This document shows positions 44,364-53,542 of a stretch of 64,000 bases of DNA, piece by piece. Positions within the stretch are counted from its first letter, which is position 1, and each line of letters starts with the position of its first letter. This DNA is from NVTR01 sp036479015. GTDB lineage: Bacteria > Pseudomonadota > Alphaproteobacteria > Rhodobacterales > Rhodobacteraceae. The position numbers and the translations under genes are program-made. The stretch is taken from positions 62,001 to 126,000 of the forward strand of contig JAZGFB010000053.1 of assembly GCA_036479015.1 (NCBI GenBank). Direction: 5' to 3'. The notes under the pieces were generated by a model. It worked only from the letters and a program-made list of their open reading frames with translations, did no database searches and was not told where the DNA came from.

Positions 44364-45161
44364 ATGTTGGCGCTAATTGCAGGGCAGGGGCAATTGCCGG
44401 TGATATTGTCCCGAGGGCTGGCGGCGGATGGCCGCGTTTTTCAGGTTTATCAGGTGGCCGGGTATCAATTTGAAAACCCGGATGCGTTGCGCGTGCAGGA
44501 GTTTCGTCTTGAACAGGTTGGCAGTTTGATAGCAGATCTGGTCAAGGACGGGTTTCATGGCGTGTGTTTCGCCGGAACCGTGCGGCGGCCGCAATTGGAC
44601 ATCAGGGCCATAGATGGCGCGACCATGCCGTTGCTTGGGCGGATCAAAACGGCGATGCAGTCTGGTGATGACGGGGCATTGCGTGTGCTTATTTCACTGT
44701 TCAGCGAACGCGGTTTGGATATTGTTTCACCCCAGGATATTGCGCCGGATTTGTTGGCCAGATCGGGCACCCTAACAGCGATTATCCCCGGCGCGCAGCA
44801 TTTGAAAGACGTGGCAATTGGGCAGCAGGTTTTGGTGGCGCAGGGCGCGGCTGATCTGGGTCAGGCCTGTGTCGTGCGAGGGCAGGATGTTATTGCCCGT
44901 GAAACCCATGGCGGCACCGATGTGATGCTTGCCGGTATCGCGCCGGGAAAGGGTGGCATTTTATTCAAAGGTCCCAAACCGGATCAGGACCGGCGGGTAG
45001 ATTTGCCGACCATTGGTTTGGCCACTGTGGACGGGGTTGCCCGTGCCGGGCTGGACGGAATTGTGATAGTGGGTGGCGGTGTTTTGATACTTGAGCGCCA
45101 AGGTGTAATAGACGCCTGCAACCGGGCCGGGTTGTTTTTGCATGTATTGGAGCCCGTCTGA
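44364..45161 (+). CDS. lpxI: UDP-2,3-diacylglucosamine diphosphatase LpxI (DUF1009)
   Basis: Hydrolyses UDP-2,3-diacylglucosamine to lipid X in place of LpxH, which is missing from most alphaproteobacteria. 265 residues: LALIAGQGQLPVIL N-terminus, a linker, then the C-terminal domain with GADLGQACVVRGQDVIARET, GGTDVML and GGILFKGPKPDQDRRVDLPT holding the catalytic Asp region. It lies between lpxA and lpxB; the lpxB ATG overlaps its stop by one base. Confidence 0.93.
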   Translation: MLALIAGQGQLPVILSRGLAADGRVFQVYQVAGYQFENPDALRVQEFRLEQVGSLIADLVKDGFHGVCFAGTVRRPQLDIRAIDGATMPLLGRIKTAMQSGDDGALRVLISLFSERGLDIVSPQDIAPDLLARSGTLTAIIPGAQHLKDVAIGQQVLVAQGAADLGQACVVRGQDVIARETHGGTDVMLAGIAPGKGGILFKGPKPDQDRRVDLPTIGLATVDGVARAGLDGIVIVGGGVLILERQGVIDACNRAGLFLHVLEPV

Positions 45162-46330
45162 TGCGGGTGTTTGTGGTCGCAGGTGAGCCGTCGGGTGATC
45201 GGCTGGGGGCGGCGTTGATGGCCGGGTTGGCCCAGTTGTGTGGTGATGTGGAATATCACGGTGTTGGTGGCGAGTTGATGCAGGCGCAGGGCTTGGACAG
45301 CCTGTTTGACATGTCGGAACTGTCGGTCATGGGCATTGCAGAAATATTGCCAAAGTACCGCCAGCTTAAGCGGCGCATCGCGCAGACGGCTGCGGCGGTG
45401 ATTGATTTTTCCCCGGATGTTCTAATCACCATCGACAGCCCGGATTTTTGCCTGCGGGTGGCAGCATTGGTCAAAGCGCGTAGTGACATACGTATTGTGC
45501 ATTATGTGGCGCCCTCGGTTTGGGCCTGGCGGGCTGGGCGGGCGAAAAAGATGGCGCGCCATGTGGATCAGGTGTTGGCATTGCTGCCGTTTGAGCCACC
45601 GTTGATGCAGGCCGCGGGCATGCGCTGTGATTTTGTTGGCCATCCGGTGGTGGCTGAGCCACAGGTCAGTGATGCGCAGGTGGCGGATTTCCGGGCGCGA
45701 CACGGGCTGGGGGCGGCCCCGGTTGTTTTGGCGCTGCCGGGCAGTCGAAAAGGCGAAGTGTCCCGTTTGGCACCGGTTTTCGGGGCGGCATTGCAAAAGG
45801 TTTTAACGGCGCATCCCACGGCACGGGTGGTGGTTCCGGCGGCCCCTTCGGTTGGCGCATTGGTGGCTGAACAACTGACAGGTTGGCCGGGCACCCCGAT
45901 TGTGTTGGACCCGCGTGGTATTGACCCCGCCCTGGCTGAAGCCGAAAAACGCGCGGCCTTTCGGGTGGCGGATGTGGCATTGGCGGCGTCTGGCACGGTG
46001 TCGCTGGAACTGGCGGCTGCGCAAACACCAACAGTGATTGCCTATGATATGAACTGGATCAGTTGGCAGATCATGTCGCGGATGTTGCGGGTTAATACGG
46101 TGACGTTGGTCAATTTGGTGTCAGGTAAGAACGTGGTGCCAGAATTTCTGGGGCCGGATTGCCAGCCTGGCCCGATCGCGGCGGCGCTGTCAAAACTGCT
46201 AAGCGGGGCTAAGGGGCCGCGCGCCCAACGTGACGCCATGGCCGACACCATGACAGCACTTGGGCTGGGCGGGGATGCGCCGGGTTTGCGGGCAGCGCGG
46301 GCTGTGTTGGATGGGTTGGGCACAAAATAG
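45161..46330 (+). CDS. lpxB: Lipid-A-disaccharide synthase
   Basis: GT-B glycosyltransferase joining lipid X and UDP-2,3-diacylglucosamine. 389 residues with FVVAGEPSGDRLGAALMAGL at the N-terminus, MGIAEILPKY, TIDSPDFCLRVA, HYVAPSVWAW and the C-terminal SGTVSLELAAAQTPTVIAY. The ATG overlaps the lpxI stop. It closes the envelope operon and is convergent with mnmA. Confidence 0.96.
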   Translation: MRVFVVAGEPSGDRLGAALMAGLAQLCGDVEYHGVGGELMQAQGLDSLFDMSELSVMGIAEILPKYRQLKRRIAQTAAAVIDFSPDVLITIDSPDFCLRVAALVKARSDIRIVHYVAPSVWAWRAGRAKKMARHVDQVLALLPFEPPLMQAAGMRCDFVGHPVVAEPQVSDAQVADFRARHGLGAAPVVLALPGSRKGEVSRLAPVFGAALQKVLTAHPTARVVVPAAPSVGALVAEQLTGWPGTPIVLDPRGIDPALAEAEKRAAFRVADVALAASGTVSLELAAAQTPTVIAYDMNWISWQIMSRMLRVNTVTLVNLVSGKNVVPEFLGPDCQPGPIAAALSKLLSGAKGPRAQRDAMADTMTALGLGGDAPGLRAARAVLDGLGTK

Positions 46331-46340
46331 GGGCCTGGCC

Positions 46341-47492
46341 TTAATCGGTAGGTTTCCAAATCCAGCCACCACCAAATATCCGACTGCCATTGGGGTCATA
46401 AAACACGCAGGCTTGGCCGGGGGATACGCCTTCCTCGGGCACGGATAGCTCAACCGTAGCTTCCGTGGGACCGGTTGGGCGAATTATTGCATCGGCCGGG
46501 GGCCGGGTTGAGCGGACACGGACCGCAAGCCGACGTTCCTGCTGGCTGTCAAATAGGTCGTCCCCGAGCCAGTTAATTTCGCGAACATGTATGGTGCGCG
46601 TTGACAGCATTTCCTTGGGCCCAACAATGACGCGGCGCGCATCCACATCCAGTTTGACCACATAGAGCGGATCAGCCAGCCCGCCAATGCCAAGGCCGCG
46701 CCGTTGCCCGACTGTATAGTGAATGACCCCCTGATGCTGGCCAAGTACCGTGCCAACGCTGTCTACAATGTCACCCGGTTCAGCGGCACCGGGGCGCAGT
46801 TTTTCAATGACGGCGGCGTAGTTGCCGTTTGGTACAAAACAGATGTCCTGGCTGTCGGGTTTGTCGGCAACGCTTAACCCATGGGCGGTGGCCAAGGCGC
46901 GGGTTTCAGATTTGCTTTTGAGGTGGCCCAGGGGAAAGCGCAGATATTCCAACTGGTCCGGTGTGGTTGAGAACAGAAAATAGCTTTGATCCCGGTTCGC
47001 GTCTGCGGCCGCGTGCAGCTCTGGCCCGTTTGGCCCGGTTTTACGTTGAATATAGTGGCCGGTGGCCATACAATCGGCGTCGAGGTCTTTGGCGGTTTGC
47101 AACAGGTCCTGAAATTTTACCTTTTCGTTGCAACGAATGCAGGGCACAGGCGTTGCCCCGGCAAGATAGCTGTCGGCAAATTCATCTATGACGGCGTCTT
47201 TGAAGACGTTTTCATAATTCAGCACATAATGGGGGAAACCCATTTCTTCGGCCACGCGCCGTGCGTCATGGATATCACGCCCCGCACAACAGGCCCCGGT
47301 TTTGGCAAATGCTGCGCCGTGGTCATAAAGTTGCAAGGTAATCCCCACCACATCGTAGCCCTGGCGCGACAATTCTGCCGCGACAACCGAGCTGTCGACG
47401 CCACCAGACATGGCCACAACCACGCGAGTTTGCGCAGGTGTTTTGGCAAAGCCCAGTGAATTCAGTGGTTTTGTTTTGGATTCAATTGTCAT
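46341..47492 (-). CDS. mnmA: tRNA-specific 2-thiouridylase MnmA
   Basis: Installs 2-thiouridine at the wobble position of Lys, Glu and Gln tRNAs. 383 residues with the PP-loop SGGVDSSVVAAEL (30-42), the first catalytic Cys121 in CIRCNEKVKF and the second, Cys218, in DSQDICFVPNG. The C-terminal domain includes GQRRGLGIG. It is convergent with lpxB (10 bases between stops) and divergent from sciP. Confidence 0.96.
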   Translation of the reverse strand: MTIESKTKPLNSLGFAKTPAQTRVVVAMSGGVDSSVVAAELSRQGYDVVGITLQLYDHGAAFAKTGACCAGRDIHDARRVAEEMGFPHYVLNYENVFKDAVIDEFADSYLAGATPVPCIRCNEKVKFQDLLQTAKDLDADCMATGHYIQRKTGPNGPELHAAADANRDQSYFLFSTTPDQLEYLRFPLGHLKSKSETRALATAHGLSVADKPDSQDICFVPNGNYAAVIEKLRPGAAEPGDIVDSVGTVLGQHQGVIHYTVGQRRGLGIGGLADPLYVVKLDVDARRVIVGPKEMLSTRTIHVREINWLGDDLFDSQQERRLAVRVRSTRPPADAIIRPTGPTEATVELSVPEEGVSPGQACVFYDPNGSRIFGGGWIWKPTD

Positions 47493-47614
47493 TTCAACGG
47501 CCGTTCCTAAGGTCGTTCAGAATATAGGAAAATGTGAACTACTCACAAGGGCTGGTTTCACAATGAATTAAGGCTGCTGTTTCAATATTGCCCCGATAAC
47601 CGAGGGGTAAAGAT

Positions 47615-47893
47615 ATGTTTTTGAAAAAAATAGACGGCCCGCGGGCTGTGAAACTTGGAAATGGAACAGTGATGACCCGGGCCGATCTCCCATCAAAAAC
47701 AACCCGCAGATGGGTTGCAAGCCGCAAAGCTGCGGTTGTGAAGGGGTTGAACTCTGGGCTGATCACCACAAAAGAAGCCATGGATATGTGGGGTTTAAGT
47801 GAAGACGAACTAAACGAATGGCTGCGGGCGGTGCATAGCCATGGTGAGTCTGCGCTAAAGGCGACGTTGGTACAGAAGTATAGACAACTGTAG
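47615..47893 (+). CDS. sciP: DUF1153 protein, SciP-type CtrA regulator
   Basis: 92 residues with MTRADLPSKTTRRWVASRKA and the helix-turn-helix LITTKEAMDMWGLSEDELN, the DUF1153 signature. In Caulobacter SciP is a small DNA-binding protein that blocks activation by CtrA after division. Here the gene directly precedes ctrA with 94 bases between, which strengthens the link. The symbol is assigned by family and context; the exact role in this organism is inferred. Confidence 0.85.
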   Translation: MFLKKIDGPRAVKLGNGTVMTRADLPSKTTRRWVASRKAAVVKGLNSGLITTKEAMDMWGLSEDELNEWLRAVHSHGESALKATLVQKYRQL

Positions 47894-47902
47894 GTTGTTT
47901 TT

Positions 47903-47975
47903 GCTATTATTTCGAAATGGTAACCACCAGTTAACCAATGTTGTTCAGTATTAACTAAGAACAACAAATAATAGC
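47903..47975 (+). promoter_or_regulatory. Nested inverted repeats in the sciP-ctrA gap
   Basis: An outer perfect pair GCTATTAT (47903-47910)/ATAATAGC (47968-47975) encloses an inner perfect pair GTTGTTC (47940-47946)/GAACAAC (47959-47965). The right outer arm ends at the ribosome binding site GGAGA, so folding could affect ctrA translation, or the arms could be protein sites. The repeats are seen directly; function is inferred. Confidence 0.45.
47920..47936. promoter_or_regulatory. Candidate CtrA box upstream of ctrA
   Basis: GTAA-CCACCAG-TTAACC matches the CtrA consensus TTAA-N7-TTAA with one mismatch and keeps the preferred TTAACC half. It lies about 50 bases before the ctrA start, consistent with autoregulation as in Caulobacter. 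Binding is inferred. Confidence 0.6.
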
Positions 47976-47987
47976 GGAGATGATAAT

Positions 47988-48701
47988 ATGCGTGTTTTGT
48001 TGGTAGAAGATGATCCAACAACTTCTAAAAGCATTGAACTGATGCTGACCCATGCAAATCTGAATGTTTATGCGACTGATATGGGGGAAGAAGGGATCGA
48101 TCTGGCTAAGCTGTATGACTATGATTTGATTCTACTTGACTTGAACCTGCCTGATATGAATGGCCATGATGTGTTGCGACAATTGCGGCTGGCCCGTATT
48201 GAAACGCCAATTTTGATCCTGTCTGGCGCTGATGATACAGAAAATAAGATCAAGGGTTTTGGCTTTGGGGCAGATGATTATCTAACCAAACCTTTCCATC
48301 GCGAAGAATTGGTGGCACGTATTCACGCCATCATCAGACGGTCAAAAGGCCATTCCCAATCGGTGATTGCCACCGGTGCAATCGAGGTGAACCTAGATGC
48401 CAAGACCGTCGGGTCGGGCGGCAAGCCTGTGCATTTGACCGGTAAAGAATACCAAATGCTGGAACTTCTGTCGTTGCGAAAGGGCACAACCTTGACCAAG
48501 GAAATGTTCCTGAACCATCTGTATGGTGGCATGGATGAACCGGAACTGAAAATTATTGATGTGTTTATTTGCAAACTGCGCAAAAAGCTGGCGCAGGCAA
48601 CAGGCGGGCATTCATATATCGAAACTGTTTGGGGGCGTGGCTATGTGTTGCGTGATCCGGAACCTGTTGAACATGACCACCAATTGGCAGTAAGCGCCTG
48701 A
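47988..48701 (+). CDS. ctrA: Cell-cycle response regulator CtrA
   Basis: OmpR-type response regulator. 237 residues: receiver domain (1-118) with DD at 8-9, phospho-acceptor Asp51 in LILLDLNLPDMNGHDVL and Lys in DYLTKPFHREEL, then a winged helix (about 125-230) with LTGKEYQMLELLSLRKG and IDVFICKLRKKL. In Rhodobacterales CtrA mainly controls motility, gene transfer agents and quorum-linked traits and is often dispensable. It is preceded by sciP and a candidate CtrA box and followed by a strong terminator. Confidence 0.96.
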   Translation: MRVLLVEDDPTTSKSIELMLTHANLNVYATDMGEEGIDLAKLYDYDLILLDLNLPDMNGHDVLRQLRLARIETPILILSGADDTENKIKGFGFGADDYLTKPFHREELVARIHAIIRRSKGHSQSVIATGAIEVNLDAKTVGSGGKPVHLTGKEYQMLELLSLRKGTTLTKEMFLNHLYGGMDEPELKIIDVFICKLRKKLAQATGGHSYIETVWGRGYVLRDPEPVEHDHQLAVSA

Positions 48702-48717
48702 ACGAGCCCTTCGGCTG

Positions 48718-48755
48718 CATCCCAGGGTTGGGTAAGCCCTGGGATGTACATTTTT
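48718..48755 (+). terminator. Rho-independent terminator of ctrA
   Basis: CATCCCAGGG (48718-48727) pairs perfectly with CCCTGGGATG (48737-48746) around a 9-base loop, with TTTTT at 48751-48755. It starts 17 bases past the ctrA stop. Confidence 0.92.
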
Positions 48756-48892
48756 CATCCCCATTTTTGCATGTTTTCTCTGCCGTATCGATGCAGAAAT
48801 AAAGCGCTAGTTATTCAATTATGCCGCTCCAAGCTCTGGACCTCGTATCGTGAGGCACATATCAATTGTCCCAAGGATAATTGGAGGGTTTG

Positions 48893-51034
48893 ATGGCACA
48901 ACAGGACGGGACACTGGTTAATATTCAACCTGATTTGCTGTCTGTAGCCCAAGCCAAACAGGAATTGCTGCGCTTGTCTGGCTTGGTGAGCGCGGCAAAC
49001 ATTGCCTATCACGGCAATGACGCCCCCGATATTTCTGATGCTGACTATGACGCGGCAAAGCGGCGTTTGGGCGCGATTGAACAGGCGTTTCCTGAACTGC
49101 AATCAGATAACAGCCCCAGCAAAAAGGTCGGCGCACCAGCACGTGGTGGTTTTGGAAAAGTGCCCCATGCTGTGCGTATGCTGTCGCTGTCAAATGCGTT
49201 TGACGCCAAAGATATCGTTGATTTTGATGAAAGTGTGCGTAAATTTCTGGGGCTTGGGGCACATCCTGTGGGGTATAGCAGTGAGCCAAAAATAGACGGC
49301 CTGTCACTGTCAATTCGCTATGAAAACGGTGTGCTGGTGCAGGCCGCTACCCGGGGGGATGGCACGGTTGGTGAAAATGTCACCGAAAATGCCCGCACCA
49401 TCGCCGATATTCCACATACGCTAAACGGCGCGCCGGATGTTTTAGAGGTGCGCGGTGAGGTCTATATGGCGCACGCTGATTTTGAAGCGTTGAATGCTGC
49501 GCAATTGCGGGCCGGTGAAAAACAGTTTTCCAACCCGCGTAATGGGGCCGCTGGTTCATTGCGACAGTTGGACAGCACCATTACCCGGGCCCGACCGTTG
49601 CGGTTTTTTGCCTATGCGTGGGGCGCGGTTTCTGCGCCATTGGCTGACAGCCAAATGGGGGCGATCACGCGGCTAAAAGAGCTGGGGTTTCAGACAAATC
49701 CGCTTACAACTCAGTGCCGTGGAACGGGTGATATGTTGGCGCATTATGCCAAGATTGAAGCGGCGCGCGCCAATCTGGGCTATGATATTGACGGCGTGGT
49801 CTATAAGGTGAACGACCTGAATTGGCAGCGCCGGTTGGGGTTTCGCTCAACCACGCCCAGATGGGCCATTGCCCATAAATTTCCCGCCGAACTGGCCTGG
49901 ACCTGGCTTGAAGCCATCGACATTCAGGTGGGGCGCACTGGGGCGTTGTCACCAGTGGCGCGGCTAAAACCGGTGACTGTGGGCGGTGTTGTGGTGTCAA
50001 ATGCAACGCTGCACAATCAGGACTATATTGCCGGGCGGGATTCAACCGGTGCGCAAATTCGCGGCGGTAAGGACATTCGCATCGGGGATTGGGTGCAGGT
50101 GTACCGGGCTGGTGATGTGATCCCGAAAATTGCCGATGTTGATCTGGAAAAGCGCCCGGCGGATGCCGTGGCATTTGAATTTCCGGGGGTGTGCCCTGAA
50201 TGTGGCTCGGACGCTGTGCGCGAAGTCGGGGATGCGGTGCGCCGTTGCACGGGGGGCATGATTTGCCCGGCCCAGGCCGTTGAAAGGTTGAAACATTTTG
50301 TCAGTCGCGGTGCGTTTGACATTGATGGGCTGGGGGCCAAGCAGGTGGAAATGTTTTATCAAGACGCTGATCTGGCGATCCGGGAACCTGCCGATATATT
50401 CACCCTTGCCGCGCGTGATGCCGGTAATTTGCCAAAGCTGAAAGGTCGTGATGGTTGGGGCAAGCGGTCGGCCGACAATCTGTTTCAGGCCATTGCGGAC
50501 AAACGCGCCACCGGATTGGGCCGGGTGATATTTGCCTTGGGCATTCGCCATGTTGGTGAAAATGCGTCGGCGCTGTTGGCAAAGCATTACGAAAGCTGGG
50601 CATCTTTTGAAAAGGCGATGACGGGTGCTGACCCAACGGGTGGTAATAAATGGGATGAGTTGAACAATATTGACGGGGTTGGTGCGGTGATGGCCGGATC
50701 ACTGGTGGCGGCGTTTCATCAGCCCGGTGAACGGGCGATGATTGACCGTCTGATTGCGCAGTTGGACGTGCAAAACAGTGTGGCCCAAGGCGTGGTTGAC
50801 AGCCCGGTTGCGGGAAAAATTGTGGTGTTCACCGGGACGCTGGAAAAAATGAGCCGGGCTGAGGCGAAAGCCCGGGCCGAAAGTCTGGGGGCCAAGGTTG
50901 CCGGGTCAGTATCGGCCAAAACCGGGCTGGTGGTGGCCGGGCCTGGGGCGGGTTCAAAGGCAAAAAAGGCCCGTGATCTGGGGATACAAACCATTGATGA
51001 AGACGCCTGGTTGGCGCTGGTCGGTGATTTGTGA
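48893..51034 (+). CDS. ligA: NAD-dependent DNA ligase
   Basis: Seals nicks in replication and repair using NAD. The ATG at 48893 is chosen because TTGGAGGG lies 4 bases upstream; a TTG 12 bases earlier is part of that ribosome binding site. 713 residues: adenylation domain with the catalytic Lys in SEPKIDGLSLSIRYENG (about 134), OB fold, zinc finger CPECGSDAVREVG with CTGGMICPAQ, helix-hairpin-helix region (IFALGIRHVGENAS) and a C-terminal BRCT domain (VVFTGTLEKMSRAEAK). It overlaps recG by four bases. Confidence 0.96.
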   Translation: MAQQDGTLVNIQPDLLSVAQAKQELLRLSGLVSAANIAYHGNDAPDISDADYDAAKRRLGAIEQAFPELQSDNSPSKKVGAPARGGFGKVPHAVRMLSLSNAFDAKDIVDFDESVRKFLGLGAHPVGYSSEPKIDGLSLSIRYENGVLVQAATRGDGTVGENVTENARTIADIPHTLNGAPDVLEVRGEVYMAHADFEALNAAQLRAGEKQFSNPRNGAAGSLRQLDSTITRARPLRFFAYAWGAVSAPLADSQMGAITRLKELGFQTNPLTTQCRGTGDMLAHYAKIEAARANLGYDIDGVVYKVNDLNWQRRLGFRSTTPRWAIAHKFPAELAWTWLEAIDIQVGRTGALSPVARLKPVTVGGVVVSNATLHNQDYIAGRDSTGAQIRGGKDIRIGDWVQVYRAGDVIPKIADVDLEKRPADAVAFEFPGVCPECGSDAVREVGDAVRRCTGGMICPAQAVERLKHFVSRGAFDIDGLGAKQVEMFYQDADLAIREPADIFTLAARDAGNLPKLKGRDGWGKRSADNLFQAIADKRATGLGRVIFALGIRHVGENASALLAKHYESWASFEKAMTGADPTGGNKWDELNNIDGVGAVMAGSLVAAFHQPGERAMIDRLIAQLDVQNSVAQGVVDSPVAGKIVVFTGTLEKMSRAEAKARAESLGAKVAGSVSAKTGLVVAGPGAGSKAKKARDLGIQTIDEDAWLALVGDL

Positions 51035-53118
51035 GCCGCCCGCAAATTCTGTTTCCGCTGTTTAGCGATCTTGAAACCCTGGATGGGGTCGGCCCGAAGA
51101 CGGCCAAAAGCTTTGCCCAGATGGACGTGGAAAAACCACGTGATCTGTTGTTCACACTGCCCCATTCCGGGGTTGACCGGGCCCGGCGGGCCACGGTGCA
51201 AGGGGTTCAGGCCCCAGCTGTTGTTACGGTAGATGTGGAAATTGGTCGCCATTCCCCACCGGCGCAACGGGGGCGACCTTACCGGGTGACAGTACAAGAT
51301 GCGCAGACCAGTTTTCAGCTGGTATTTTTCCATGCCCGCGAAGATTGGTTGAAAAAACAGCTGCCCACAGGGCAACGCCGGGTGGTGTCAGGTAAGTTAG
51401 AAATTTTTGACGGGGTGGCACAAATTGTACACCCTGATCATATGGTGCGCCTGTCTGAAGCCGATGAAATACCGGCGTTTGAACCGGTTTATCCGCTGAC
51501 CGCGGGCGTGACGCTGAAAATCATGGGCAAGGCGGTGCGCGACACTTTGAAACGGCTGCCCGATCTTGATGAATGGGTGGATGGTCCGCTTTTAGCAAAG
51601 GAGGGTTGGCCAGATTTTGGCGCGGCTGTGCGAACTGCGCATGGGCCAAAAAACCACGAAGATGTGCTGTCAACGGCCCCGGCGCGGACCCGCCTGGCCT
51701 ATGATGAATTGTTTGCCCATCAGATGACGCTGGCATTGGCCCGCCAATCATTGGCGCGGGCTAAGGGGGTTGCCAGTGTTGCCACCGGGGCGTTGCAATC
51801 TAAGGTGCTGGGGGCGCTGCCCTATCGCCCAACCGGTGCACAAAGCCGCGCCATTTCCGAAATTACCGATGATCTGGCGGCACCAGCGCGGATGAACCGG
51901 TTGCTACAGGGGGATGTTGGTTCAGGCAAAACCCTGGTGGCGTTTATGGCATTGTTGGTGGCGGTGGAAGCCAGCGGGCAGGGGGTTTTGATGGCCCCAA
52001 CGGAAATACTGGCGCGCCAGCATTTGGAAAGCCTGCAACCGCTGGCCGAAACTGCCGGTGTTGTGCTGGAAATTCTGACCGGGCGGGATAAGGGCCGCGA
52101 ACGTGATGCCAAATTAACGGCACTAAAAAGTGGTAAGATTCAGATATTGGTGGGCACCCATGCGGTGTTTCAAAAGGGTGTTGATTTTAGTGATCTGCGG
52201 CTTGCGGTGGTGGATGAGCAGCATCGGTTTGGCGTGTCCCAACGCATGGAGCTGGGGGCCAAGGGCGTGGCGGTGGATGTGTTGGTGATGACGGCGACAC
52301 CCATTCCGCGGTCTTTGTCGTTGGTACAGTTTGGCGATATGGATGTGTCAGTTCTGGATGAAAAACCGCCCGGAAGATTGCCCGTGACGACGGCATTGGT
52401 GTCAGCCGGGCGTATCGAGGAAGTGACCCAACATTTGCGCACAGCCATTGAGGCCGGGCGGCAAGCCTATTGGGTTTGTCCGCTGGTGGGGGAAAGCGAA
52501 ACCTCTGATCTGACGGCGGCGCAGGAACGGTTTGTGCATTTGCGGGCATTGTTTGGGGAAGGCAAGGTTGGGCTGGTGCATGGTCAGATGCCAGCAGCGG
52601 AAAAAGACGCGGCAATGGCGCGGTTTGTAGCAGGGGACACGGCAGTTTTGGTGGCGACAACGGTGATTGAGGTTGGCGTCGATGTGGCCAATGCGTCGAT
52701 CATGGTGGTGGAACGGGCCGAACATTTTGGCTTGGCGCAGTTGCATCAGCTGCGGGGCCGGGTCGGGCGGGGCAGTGATGCGTCAACTTGTTTGTTGTTG
52801 TACCAAGCGCCGTTAAGTGAGGGTGCCAAGCGGCGTTTGGAGATATTGCGCGAAACTGAGGACGGGTTTCGGATTTCTGAGGAAGATCTGGCGATGCGCG
52901 GGGCAGGTGATGTGATTGGCACGGCACAATCGGGGCTACCAAAGTTTAGGGTGGCCGATCTGGAGCGTCAGACGGCATTGCAGTTATTGGCGCAATCGGA
53001 TGCGCGTAAACTGCTGGCAGATGATCCGGGGCTGACCGGTAAGCGGGGCAAGGCGGCGCGGGTGCTGTTATGGCTGATGCAGCAAGATCAGGCTATTCGT
53101 TTAATATCAGTGGGTTAA
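51031..53118 (+). CDS. recG: ATP-dependent DNA helicase RecG
   Basis: Branch-migrating helicase that remodels stalled forks and R-loops. 695 residues from a GTG overlapping the ligA stop (GTGA). An N-terminal wedge/OB domain (about 25-170, with LDGVGPKTAKSFAQM) is followed by the helicase core: Walker A LLQGDVGSGKTLVAF, the DEQH box VVDEQHRFGVSQR, MTATPIPRSL, and motif VI QLRGRVGRGSDAS. SSB, encoded at 30784, is a known partner of RecG. Confidence 0.95.
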   Translation: MSRPQILFPLFSDLETLDGVGPKTAKSFAQMDVEKPRDLLFTLPHSGVDRARRATVQGVQAPAVVTVDVEIGRHSPPAQRGRPYRVTVQDAQTSFQLVFFHAREDWLKKQLPTGQRRVVSGKLEIFDGVAQIVHPDHMVRLSEADEIPAFEPVYPLTAGVTLKIMGKAVRDTLKRLPDLDEWVDGPLLAKEGWPDFGAAVRTAHGPKNHEDVLSTAPARTRLAYDELFAHQMTLALARQSLARAKGVASVATGALQSKVLGALPYRPTGAQSRAISEITDDLAAPARMNRLLQGDVGSGKTLVAFMALLVAVEASGQGVLMAPTEILARQHLESLQPLAETAGVVLEILTGRDKGRERDAKLTALKSGKIQILVGTHAVFQKGVDFSDLRLAVVDEQHRFGVSQRMELGAKGVAVDVLVMTATPIPRSLSLVQFGDMDVSVLDEKPPGRLPVTTALVSAGRIEEVTQHLRTAIEAGRQAYWVCPLVGESETSDLTAAQERFVHLRALFGEGKVGLVHGQMPAAEKDAAMARFVAGDTAVLVATTVIEVGVDVANASIMVVERAEHFGLAQLHQLRGRVGRGSDASTCLLLYQAPLSEGAKRRLEILRETEDGFRISEEDLAMRGAGDVIGTAQSGLPKFRVADLERQTALQLLAQSDARKLLADDPGLTGKRGKAARVLLWLMQQDQAIRLISVG

Positions 53119-53224
53119 CCCACACCTTCACATTTTGTTCACAAATGTTCCTAAAAAGTTCTTTACAAAGCGACTCCAATTTGAGAACAAAGGGGCAACA
53201 GAAGAGAAAACGGGAGCCGCCCAC

Positions 53225-53347
53225 ATGCTGAATGATTTGAAAACCATCCTTGAACGTAACCCTTCGGCTTTGTTGGGTGATTTCGCCGGTGCCACGGCAC
53301 TGGTTGTGATGCTGATTGTGGGGCTTCATTTGCCGGGCCTTAACTGA
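53225..53347 (+). CDS. 40-residue single-pass membrane protein downstream of recG
   Basis: The ATG at 53225 follows GGGAG at 11 bases. The protein begins MLNDLKTILERNPSALLGD, then has one hydrophobic helix (about residues 20-35, GATALVVMLIVGLHLP) and ends GLN. A longer frame from 53135 adds 30 residues lacking a family look, and the internal start has the better ribosome binding site. Short proteins of this type are seen in roseobacters as I recall, with no known function. Confidence 0.6.
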   Translation: MLNDLKTILERNPSALLGDFAGATALVVMLIVGLHLPGLN

Positions 53348-53482
53348 TCTGCCCTGTGGTCTGTTCTGGCCGGTCTCACATCCCTGTCCCAACTTGATGT
53401 GTTGACCTGAACGAACCTGCTTTTCGTGCAATTGGGGTTACCTCATCCCCCCAAATGCCGCCAGAACAACAGACCCTACTTT

Positions 53483-53522
53483 GCCGCCGCATTCCACCCC
53501 AAGGGAATGCGGCGGTTTTTTT
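53483..53522 (+). terminator. Strong Rho-independent terminator
   Basis: GCCGCCGCATTCC (53483-53495) pairs with GGGAATGCGGCGG (53503-53515) in a 12-pair stem with a short loop, followed by seven T. It ends the recG/small-protein transcripts and may also serve the opposing gene at 53543. Confidence 0.93.
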
Positions 53523-53542
53523 ATGTACTCATTTTTATGGGT

